From positions 1 to 6,523 of the forward strand of contig JAIRRR010000038.1 of assembly GCA_031255875.1 (NCBI GenBank): DNA of 6,523 nucleotides, given 5' to 3'. The notes below the pieces were generated by a model, which saw only the letters and a program-made list of their open reading frames with translations, was not told the DNA's origin and made no database searches. Positions within the stretch are counted from its first letter, which is position 1. The number at the start of each line of letters is the position of its first letter. The position numbers were made by a program, and so were the translations under genes. This DNA is from Treponema sp. (GTDB lineage Bacteria > Spirochaetota > Spirochaetia > Treponematales > Breznakiellaceae). This document shows, piece after piece, positions 1 to 5,616 of this stretch.

Positions 1-647
1 GACGCGAACATTGAAATTATGGCAAGGCAGAGCAGTACAAACTGTATATCGTCGGCTTTTTTTAATATTTTTGCCAGGGCGTTTTCCCGGCCGGTTTGTT
101 TCGCGGCAAATTTTACCGCGTTCGCGGCGGCAAGCGGCACAATCAGAACAAGCAAAATACTGTGGATAATCGTAACGGGTTTAAAAGAAATTTCCGCCCC
201 CATAAACAGGAACAAATACAGCGGCAGCAGAACTATCTGCAAAACCAGGTTTAACGGCAGGATTGAAGCGCCCAGCGGCACATTGCCGTTTGCGAGGCCG
301 GTAAAAATCAAATACCAGTCCGTGCACGGCGTAACCATGAGCATTATAAGGCCAATTTGCATATCGGTTTGCCCGGCAAGAAAGAATTTTGACAGGGCAA
401 ACGCGGACAAAGGGGTTATGATAAAATTGATTGCCAATGCGGAAACCGAGAAGCGCAAATCAGAAAAAGATTTTGAAATTTCCCCTATTTCCACGTTCAG
501 AAAGACGAAGAAAAGCATGAACATCAGGAAAATTTCGATAAAATTCCCCGCGTATTGTTCCAGGGCCGGGCTCGCTTTTCCCAGGATTATGCCGGCTAAA
601 GCCGAAAGAACGATGAAAAGAGGCTGGAATTTCGATAAAAGGCCCAC
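1..647 (-). CDS. ACR3/BASS-family transporter (arsenic-resistance-protein-like), C-terminus outside the window
   Basis: The minus-strand frame is open from a GTG at 647-645 to the left edge, giving 215 residues. The product is very hydrophobic, with likely membrane helices near residues 7-24, 36-52, 67-90, 98-118, 126-148, 157-176 and from 201. The segment VTPCTDWYLIFTG (105-117) followed by an NGNVPLGASILPLNL stretch (120-134) is typical of the bile-acid/arsenite transporter superfamily. Cys108 lies where ACR3 arsenite pumps carry their essential helix-4 cysteine. Family members have about 320 residues, so roughly 100 are missing. The expected role is export of arsenite or another small anion across the inner membrane, but the substrate cannot be read from sequence, and no arsR or arsC is visible beside it. 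An in-frame TAA at 656-654 excludes a longer N-terminus, and the first helix begins right after the GTG. There is no ribosome binding site. GC is near 49% in four hand-counted lines, well below the neighbours. Confidence 0.78.
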   Translation of the reverse strand, partial: MGLLSKFQPLFIVLSALAGIILGKASPALEQYAGNFIEIFLMFMLFFVFLNVEIGEISKSFSDLRFSVSALAINFIITPLSAFALSKFFLAGQTDMQIGLIMLMVTPCTDWYLIFTGLANGNVPLGASILPLNLVLQIVLLPLYLFLFMGAEISFKPVTIIHSILLVLIVPLAAANAVKFAAKQTGRENALAKILKKADDIQFVLLCLAIISMFA

Positions 648-652
648 AGAGA

Positions 653-682
653 ATTATCCGCCGATTTCCGCACTGGTGTCAA
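653..682 (-). promoter_or_regulatory. Near-consensus sigma-70 promoter of the transporter gene
   Basis: On the minus strand TTGACA (682-677, 6/6 to the -35 consensus) is followed after 18 bp by GATAAT (658-653, 5/6 to the -10 consensus). Transcription would start about 7 bases after the -10 box, near 646-647. That is at the GTG start codon of the transporter (647-645). The box match is direct observation; activity and start site are inferred. Confidence 0.7.
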
Positions 683-809
683 GCCATCGGAGAACGCCGG
701 CCCCGGCAGTCCCCGCGCCGGGCTTGCCCCGTCCCGCCGGAATTCCCCGGCCCCCGCGCCGGCAGATAAATCAGCTAACTATTTTCTCCGTTCTGCCGAT
801 ACTACAGGT

Positions 810-1889
810 ATGAAAAGGATAATAGCGCTTTTTATTACGGGATTGACCCTTGCGGTTTTTTGCGCGGCCCAGACGGATTCCGCCCAGTATGGGATCTTCC
901 GGCAAGAGGGCATTGCTTCCTGGTACGGCCAGGAATTTGCGGGGCGCCCGACGGCTTCGGGCGAGATTTTTAACCCCGGCCAGTTTACGGCGGCTCATCC
1001 GACTCTGCCCTTCGGCACCCTGCTCAAGGTGACGAACAGGCACAACAACAGATCCGTGACGGTGCGGGTGAATGATCGGGGGCCTTTTGTATCTTCCCGG
1101 ATCATCGACGTTTCCCGCGCCGCGGCGGAACAGCTCGACATTGTCGCCACGGGCACGGCGCCTGTCCTGGTGGAAAGCCTGACCCAGATTCCCCTTCCTT
1201 CCCCCGCGCCCGGCGCGGTCCCCCTGGTAAACCCGGATACGGAGACCCTGCCCGCTTCCCCTGAAATCCCCGTCTATGACAGGGGGCTGGACGGCCCCGT
1301 GGTTGTAACTTTGGACAATTCGCCGCAGGCCCGGCCCGCTGATCGCGATATTCCCGAACCCCAGGTTTACCCCAATTCGGCCTTTTCCCCGGCGGTAACA
1401 TCTCCGCCTGAATCTTCAGCCTATCAGGGCGGCGCCCCGGCGGCAAGCGGGACGCCCCAGCCCGCCTTCCCGGCGGCTGCCGAACCGGCCTATCCGTCTT
1501 CGCCGATCTATTATCCCCCGGAAACCGCCCCCTCTTCGGCCTCGGCGGCGCAGAACGCGCCGGTACCCTCGATGCAGGACGGATCGGCTTTCATCCCCTC
1601 GCCCAGGGCGGAGCAAGTGCCCCTGCCGCCGGCGATTATCAGGCCGGCTATTCCTCCGGCGGGCGACGGGAAAAGCTACCGCATCCAGGTAGGGTCGTTC
1701 AAGGTTCCCAGGAATGCCGCCGACGCGTTCGAAAGGCTCAGAAGGGCGGGGCTTAACCCGGCCTACGAACGGGCGGGGGAATTTTACCGGGTGGTTATTT
1801 CGCAGGTCCGCTCCGACGACGTACAGACGATAGCGAGCAAGCTGGGGGCCGCGGGTTTCCGGGAAGCCCTGATCCGCGCCGAAAACTGA
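810..1889 (+). CDS. rlpA: RlpA: septal-ring lytic transglycosylase homologue with SPOR domain
   Basis: This 359-residue exported protein belongs to the RlpA family, whose studied members cleave stem-peptide-free (denuded) glycan strands at the division septum. Residues 1-20 form a signal peptide (MKR, hydrophobic core, probable signal peptidase I site after the AA at 19-20). Cys18 is preceded by Val-Phe, which does not fit a lipobox, so this is probably not a lipoprotein, unlike E. coli RlpA. Residues 33-122 are the double-psi beta-barrel, with ASWYG (36-40), TASGE (48-52), TAAHPTLPFGT (60-70) and VNDRGPF (87-93). Glu52, His63 and Asp89 line up by motif and spacing with the catalytic-site residues of Pseudomonas aeruginosa RlpA, where Asp157 is essential. 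A Pro/Ala/Ser-rich linker fills about 123-285. Residues 287-359 are a SPOR domain (SYRIQVGSFKVPRNAADAF), which binds denuded septal glycan. The ATG is the only sensible start before the signal peptide; no Shine-Dalgarno precedes it, only an AGG one base away. It stands alone, divergent from the transporter and convergent with pcnB. Confidence 0.93.
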   Translation: MKRIIALFITGLTLAVFCAAQTDSAQYGIFRQEGIASWYGQEFAGRPTASGEIFNPGQFTAAHPTLPFGTLLKVTNRHNNRSVTVRVNDRGPFVSSRIIDVSRAAAEQLDIVATGTAPVLVESLTQIPLPSPAPGAVPLVNPDTETLPASPEIPVYDRGLDGPVVVTLDNSPQARPADRDIPEPQVYPNSAFSPAVTSPPESSAYQGGAPAASGTPQPAFPAAAEPAYPSSPIYYPPETAPSSASAAQNAPVPSMQDGSAFIPSPRAEQVPLPPAIIRPAIPPAGDGKSYRIQVGSFKVPRNAADAFERLRRAGLNPAYERAGEFYRVVISQVRSDDVQTIASKLGAAGFREALIRAEN

Positions 1890-1951
1890 TCCGCCTTAAA
1901 AAAGGGAGGGCGGGAGAAGCCGCTGTATCAAAACTTCAAGAAAATCCCGCG

Positions 1952-1996
1952 ATTAAAAAACAAGGCAAACCCCCGGTTTTGCCGGAAGCATCCGGC
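1952..1996 (-). terminator. Intrinsic terminator of the hydrolase-pcnB unit
   Basis: Read on the minus strand, a GCCGGA/TCCGGC hairpin with a 4-base loop (1996-1981) is followed by a second hairpin, GGCAAA/TTTGCC with an 8-base loop (1983-1964), and at once by TTGTTTTTT (1963-1955). The two hairpins share three bases and cannot both form fully; the second, next to the T-run, is the likely terminator. It lies about 85 bases past the pcnB stop. The plus strand shows no T-run here, so it should not stop rlpA transcripts. Confidence 0.68.
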
Positions 1997-2080
1997 TCCA
2001 TCCATGTTTGAATCTCTTCCGGCGTAGTATAGCCCTCCTTGGGGGCGAACGATTCACCCGTTATTGGAAGGCGCGCGGAT

Positions 2081-3298
2081 TCATTCCCCGTTTTCCGGCG
2101 CGGAGGCGGCGGGCGCGGGGTTCTTGCGGCGCGGCCTTCTGCGGCGCTTCTTCTTGGGCGCGGCGGGTTCGGCGGCGGCCGGCCTTTCAAGCGGCATATC
2201 CCCCTTTTCTTCCTCCCCGGCGGCAGCGCGGAAGACGATTTTCCCCCGCTCAAAGAGCCGGGCCTTCTTCAAGGTGATTCCGTGTTCGGCAAAGAGGAGG
2301 CGCACCGCCCGGTCAAGCTCCACGCGCGGGGGGTTCATGGGAAGTACGAACTGCCTCGCGGCGATAAAGGCGTTCCGGTAATTTTCGTGCGCCCCCGCGT
2401 CCCAGTCCAGGTAGTCTTCAAGGTAGTCGCGTATCAGGGCGGCGAGGTTCCGCCCGGGGATCTCGGCTTCCCCGGCCTTTTCCCGCAGGGCGGCAAAACT
2501 CTTCAGATAACGGGCGCGGAAACCGGGGTCGCGCATCAGGCCGGAGGCGTGCGGCTGGAGGTAGACGTAAAGGCCCTGGGTGTCCAGGCTGTCAACAATT
2601 TCAGCGGCGCACGGGGCGTGGATGATCTTCATGATCTCCTCGGTAAGGCGGGAGGGGGAAACCGGCGCGAGCAGGGCGGACTGCCGCCGGATCTTCCAGC
2701 GGAGAAGCAGGGGCAGGGCGAAGCCCGCCGAGGCCGCGTATTTTACGGCGCGGATCATGCGTACCGGATCATCCTGAAAGATCACCTTGAGCGGGATAAC
2801 GGACCGTATGCGCTTTTCCCGTATATCCTTCATGCCGCCCACATAGTCCACCACTTCCTGCTTTGTGGGGTCGTAGAAAAGGGCGTTGAGCGAGAAATCC
2901 CGGCGGAGCACGTCTTCTTCGATAGTGCCGAAGGTGTTGCTCGTGGTTCCGTCTTTCAGGGAACGGAACGTGGAAACCTCGAATATCCTGGGGCCGAAAT
3001 ACACGTGCACCAGCCGGAAGCGGCGGCCTATGATCCGGGCGTTGCGGAATATCCGCTTGATCCGCGCCGGGCTTGCCGCGCTTACAATGTCAAAATCTTT
3101 GGGCTTTTTTTTCAGGATGAGATCCCGGACGGCGCCCCCGACAATGTAGGTTTCATAGCCGTTGGCGCGCAGCCTTTCCACTATGCACACCGCGTCCTTG
3201 TCCACATCGGCAAAATTGATGCCGTGTTCCTCGCGGGTGTAGATATTCGCCTTTCTGACCGGCCTGCCGTCTTCACGTGTTGAATAGCGGATACGCAA
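2081..3298 (-). CDS. pcnB: PcnB: poly(A) polymerase I
   Basis: A 405-residue member of the bacterial class II nucleotidyltransferases, which adds 3' poly(A) tails to RNA and so feeds transcripts to exonucleolytic decay in the cytoplasm. The catalytic head shows VGGAVRD (53-59) and DFD (68-70), whose two aspartates bind metal. RRDFSLNAL (132-140) follows, then the neck motif DDPVRMIRAVKYAA (176-189). CCA-adding enzymes share these motifs. GRRFRLVHVYFGP (91-103) followed by EVSTFR (107-112) is the form seen in poly(A) polymerases and supports pcnB over cca. The C-terminus has a Lys/Arg cluster (KKKRRRRPRRK, 382-392), as PcnB proteins often do, probably for RNA binding. The E. coli enzyme is about 60 residues longer. 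The start is TTG at 3298, chosen because GGAGG lies 6 bases upstream and the N-terminus fits treponemal homologues as I remember them. It is the second gene after the hydrolase (57-bp gap) and ends before a minus-strand terminator. Confidence 0.92.
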   Translation of the reverse strand: MRIRYSTREDGRPVRKANIYTREEHGINFADVDKDAVCIVERLRANGYETYIVGGAVRDLILKKKPKDFDIVSAASPARIKRIFRNARIIGRRFRLVHVYFGPRIFEVSTFRSLKDGTTSNTFGTIEEDVLRRDFSLNALFYDPTKQEVVDYVGGMKDIREKRIRSVIPLKVIFQDDPVRMIRAVKYAASAGFALPLLLRWKIRRQSALLAPVSPSRLTEEIMKIIHAPCAAEIVDSLDTQGLYVYLQPHASGLMRDPGFRARYLKSFAALREKAGEAEIPGRNLAALIRDYLEDYLDWDAGAHENYRNAFIAARQFVLPMNPPRVELDRAVRLLFAEHGITLKKARLFERGKIVFRAAAGEEEKGDMPLERPAAAEPAAPKKKRRRRPRRKNPAPAASAPENGE

Positions 3299-3304
3299 GA
3301 AACC

Positions 3305-3309
3305 CCTCC
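3305..3309 (-). promoter_or_regulatory. Ribosome binding site deciding the TTG start of pcnB
   Basis: GGAGG (within GGAGGGG, 3309-3303) on the minus strand stands 6 bases before TTG at 3298-3296. The good spacing supports this unusual start codon. It is one of only two clear Shine-Dalgarno sequences next to a gene start in the window; both belong to internal operon genes. Confidence 0.75.
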
Positions 3310-3355
3310 AAGGCCCGGCAAAGAAGCTGACTCGCGGCGTCAGACCCCGGCGGCC

Positions 3356-4369
3356 TCAATTAATATGTTTGTTCAGCCAGGCGATGAGATCGCCGGTCGC
3401 CTCTTCCCGGTTGGTTTCGTTCAGCAGCTCGTGCCTTGCCCCGGGGTACAGCACGAAATCGAGGTTCTTTATGTCCAGGGAACGGTACGCGTCAACCAGC
3501 GCGGTGGGGCTGCTCCCCATATCGCCCACCGGATCCGAATTGCCGGCGAACACGTAAACCGGGAGATCCTTTCTTATGGCTGCCATGCGGTCCTTCCGGT
3601 GTATCTCCCTGAGCAGCGCCCCAAGGTCCCGGTAAAAAGCCGCTGAGCAGAGCATCCCGCTTGCCGGGTCCGCGACATACGCGTCCACTTCTTTCTCGTC
3701 GCGGGAGAGCCAGTCGAACGGGGTGCGGTTCGGCCTGAAAGCCTTGTTGAAAGAACCGTCGGAAAGCATCCGGGACAGGCGCGATCCCCTGCGGGGGCCG
3801 GCAAGCGCGGAGATAAGGGCCAGCGCGTGCGCCCCGGCCTTGATCTTAACGCCGTCAGGCCCGCGCGTCCCGGAAAGGATGCAGCCCTGGATATTGGCGG
3901 CCCCGGATTCCCCGGAAGCGGCGCCCTCGTCTTCAATATAATACTGGACCAAAAAGGATCCCCAGGAATGGCCCATTAAAAAGAGGGGCAGATCCGGATG
4001 GGCATTCCTGATCGCCCGGTTAATCCGGCTGATGTCGTCCTGTACCGCGAATATCCCGTCAACATCGTCGCAGTGGCCCAGGAGCCCGCCCTTGCCCGCC
4101 TTGTTCACCGAAAGATCGGCCGTCTTTCCGTGGCCCCGCTGGTCGGCGGCCCACACTTCAATACCCTCGCGGCAAAGCCGCCGGGCGAATCTGTCGTAAC
4201 GGAGCGTATGTTCCGCCATGCCGTGCACAATATGCAGAACGGCCCTAAGCCCGCGCTCTTTAGTCCAGCGCCGCAGAAAAAGCCTGGTCCCGCCCCCGGA
4301 CTCGAACCACTCCTCTGCGGCTTTGATCTCTCCCGCGTCTTCCGTTATAATTGATTCAACCATGGGCAT
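3356..4369 (-). CDS. Alpha/beta hydrolase, lysophospholipase / monoacylglycerol lipase type
   Basis: A 337-residue cytoplasmic-type alpha/beta hydrolase of the Hydrolase_4 / S33-like group (PldB and monoglyceride-lipase relatives). The oxyanion-side motif HGMAEHTLRYDRFA is at 49-62 and DQRGHGKT at 76-83. The nucleophile elbow is GHSWGS (133-138) with Ser135; Trp replaces the more common Met. The acid is Asp279 in FAGNSDPVG and the base His313 in GARHELLNE, so the triad is complete. A lid or cap spans about 165-265. Known relatives hydrolyse lysophospholipids or monoacylglycerols; the substrate here is inferred. No signal peptide or membrane segment is seen. Two in-frame ATGs, at 4369 and 4363, are possible starts; neither has a good Shine-Dalgarno. 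It leads a two-gene unit with pcnB and diverges from the methyltransferase gene across 29 bp. The pairing with an RNA polyadenylation enzyme has no evident functional logic. Confidence 0.88.
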   Translation of the reverse strand: MPMVESIITEDAGEIKAAEEWFESGGGTRLFLRRWTKERGLRAVLHIVHGMAEHTLRYDRFARRLCREGIEVWAADQRGHGKTADLSVNKAGKGGLLGHCDDVDGIFAVQDDISRINRAIRNAHPDLPLFLMGHSWGSFLVQYYIEDEGAASGESGAANIQGCILSGTRGPDGVKIKAGAHALALISALAGPRRGSRLSRMLSDGSFNKAFRPNRTPFDWLSRDEKEVDAYVADPASGMLCSAAFYRDLGALLREIHRKDRMAAIRKDLPVYVFAGNSDPVGDMGSSPTALVDAYRSLDIKNLDFVLYPGARHELLNETNREEATGDLIAWLNKHIN

Positions 4370-4376
4370 ATCTTAC

Positions 4377-4405
4377 GCTATAATAAACGATTCGTGCAAT
4401 GACAA
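4377..4405 (-). promoter_or_regulatory. Candidate promoter of the hydrolase-pcnB unit
   Basis: Two overlapping readings are possible on the minus strand. TTGTCA (4405-4400, 5/6) with a 17-bp spacer to TATAGC (4382-4377, 4/6) would start transcription near 4370. TTGTTG (4408-4403, 3/6) with a 17-bp spacer to TATTAT (4385-4380, 5/6) would start near 4373. Either way the leader before the ATG at 4369 is only about 0-4 bases. The -35 element falls inside the start of the divergent methyltransferase gene. Confidence 0.5.
4379..4384 (+). promoter_or_regulatory. Consensus -10 box of the methyltransferase-propeller unit
   Basis: TATAAT is a perfect -10 hexamer. The best -35 at allowed spacing is weak (TTCAAC, 4355-4360, 18-bp spacer, 3/6) and lies inside the hydrolase gene. 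Predicted start is near 4390-4391, only about 8 bases before the ATG at 4399. The box overlaps the minus-strand TATTAT at 4385-4380. Confidence 0.55.
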
Positions 4406-5616
4406 CAATGACAATTGACGATTTTTTTACCGTGAGGGTAGAACGGATCGCCTCGGGAGGCGCGGGGGTCGCCCGCATCCCCGCGCCCGGTGGAGAGGGC
4501 GGCCCGGCAACGGACAGGGGCATGGCGGTTTTTACCGGCTTTACCGCGCCGGGCGATCTGGCCGGCATCCGGATCAGGTCCCTCCACAAAAATTGGGCGG
4601 AGGCGGAGCTGGTCGGTATCGAAGAGCCTTCCCCCCGCCGGGTTGCCCCGCGCTGCCCCGCTTACGGCAGATGCGGGGGCTGCTCCCTCCAGCACCTGGA
4701 TTACGAAGCCCAGCTTGCGGAAAAGGCGGCTATCCTGAAAGACGCATTCGCCCGCATCGGCGGTTTTGGCGATCTGCCGGAAATCGGGATTGTCCCCTCC
4801 CCGCCCTACGCCTACCGGAACCGGGTCCGGCTCCACCGCGATCCGGAATCCGGGAAAACCGGGTTCAAGGGCAGGAAAAGCGGGGAAATTGTCCCGGCAG
4901 AGGACTGCCCGGTCGCCGTCGGCCGGATACGCCGTTTCCTGAAAAACAGCCGGGAACAGGTGGCGGGCGGCGGGATTACGCTTTACTCGCAGGGCGATCT
5001 CTTCCTGCGCGAAGCCTCCGTTTCATCCGAAGGGCCGGGGTACCCAAGCCGGGGGCGCGTCCCGGTTCTGGACCGGGAAATAACTGCAGACGCGGGGCTG
5101 TTCTTCCAGAGCAACGCGGCGATGCTCGAAAAACTCATCCCCGGCCTGCTTTCCGCTGCGGAAAAGGCCGACCCCCGGCTGCCGGCAGCGGATATTTACT
5201 GCGGGGTGGGGACCTTTGCCGCTTTTTTGCAGGACAGGTTCGAGCGTCTCGATCTTGTCGAGGAAAACAGGGCGGCGCTGGCCCTGGCGCGGGAAAATGT
5301 CACCGGCAAGGGCTGCCGGTTTTTTGCCGGGACGGAAGACGGCTGGGTGCGGAAACTCCTGCGCGAAAAGCAGGCCGGCTACGGCTTCGCGGTGGCCGAT
5401 CCGCCAAGGCGGGGGCTCTCGCGCCCTCTCCGGGAATACCTGGCCGGGCAGGGTCCGCCGGTACTGGCCTATGTTTCCTGCGATCCCGCGTCGCTGGCCC
5501 GGGATTGCCGGGCGCTGCGGGATGGGGGTTACAGGCTGGAGTCCCTTACTTTTTACGATTTTTACCCCCAGACTGCCCATATCGAGAGCCTCTCGGTATT
5601 GACGAGGGGGAAATGA
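4399..5616 (+). CDS. rlmD: RlmD/RumA-type 23S rRNA (uracil-5-)-methyltransferase
   Basis: A 405-residue SAM-dependent RNA m5U methyltransferase of the RumA family; E. coli RlmD (433 residues) methylates U1939 of 23S rRNA. An N-terminal TRAM domain (about 8-76) points to RlmD or RlmCD and away from TrmA and RlmC, which lack it. The TRAM carries a Gly/Pro-rich insertion near 28-41. The 4Fe-4S ligands are Cys86, Cys92, Cys95 (CPAYGRCGGC) and Cys170. The methyltransferase domain has FFQSN (235-239), the SAM loop DIYCGVGTF (265-273), DPPRRG (334-339), nucleophile Cys361 in SCDPASLARD and base Glu396 in FYPQTAHIE. All key residues are present. Whether it targets U1939 alone, or also U747 as RlmCD does, cannot be told. 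The start may be ATG 4399 or ATG 4408; neither has a Shine-Dalgarno. Its stop overlaps the next start as ATGA, so the downstream gene is probably coupled to it. Confidence 0.9.
   Translation: MTTMTIDDFFTVRVERIASGGAGVARIPAPGGEGGPATDRGMAVFTGFTAPGDLAGIRIRSLHKNWAEAELVGIEEPSPRRVAPRCPAYGRCGGCSLQHLDYEAQLAEKAAILKDAFARIGGFGDLPEIGIVPSPPYAYRNRVRLHRDPESGKTGFKGRKSGEIVPAEDCPVAVGRIRRFLKNSREQVAGGGITLYSQGDLFLREASVSSEGPGYPSRGRVPVLDREITADAGLFFQSNAAMLEKLIPGLLSAAEKADPRLPAADIYCGVGTFAAFLQDRFERLDLVEENRAALALARENVTGKGCRFFAGTEDGWVRKLLREKQAGYGFAVADPPRRGLSRPLREYLAGQGPPVLAYVSCDPASLARDCRALRDGGYRLESLTFYDFYPQTAHIESLSVLTRGK
5604..5607 (+). promoter_or_regulatory. Ribosome binding site of the propeller gene, inside the rlmD end
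   Basis: GAGG (start of GAGGGGG, 5604-5610) stands 5 bases before ATG 5613. With the ATGA stop-start overlap this suggests coupled re-initiation after the methyltransferase. Confidence 0.6.

Noticed and set aside
690..762. GC-rich stretch with short inverted repeats, such as GCCGG/CCGGC at 736-751
   Set aside because: Stems are only about 5 bp, no T-run follows, and no gene ends here since both neighbours are transcribed outward. Probably chance in GC-rich DNA.
19..813. A long open frame on the plus strand (264 codons)
   Set aside because: It is antisense to the transporter, whose minus-strand frame carries recognisable family motifs and membrane helices. The plus-strand product is basic, low in structure and matches nothing I know.
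1936..2253. A 105-codon minus-strand frame overlapping the pcnB end, with a peptide-like tail (YTTPEEIQTWM)
   Set aside because: Its first half is pcnB read out of frame and its end runs through the terminator hairpins. The only ATG in the part beyond pcnB would give 21 residues inside the terminator.
2039..3283. A 414-codon plus-strand open frame opposite pcnB
   Set aside because: It mirrors pcnB, which has all family motifs. Long antisense frames are expected in GC-rich coding DNA; the product is Gly/Arg-rich with no family signature.
2081..3298. CCA-adding tRNA nucleotidyltransferase as the identity of the pcnB gene
   Set aside because: The GRRFRLVHV segment and the Lys/Arg-rich C-terminal tail favour poly(A) polymerase, though the shared head motifs alone would not decide.
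3327..3343. CTGAC/GTCAG hairpin between the hydrolase and pcnB
   Set aside because: A 5-bp stem with a 7-base loop and no real T-run is too weak to call an attenuator or terminator.
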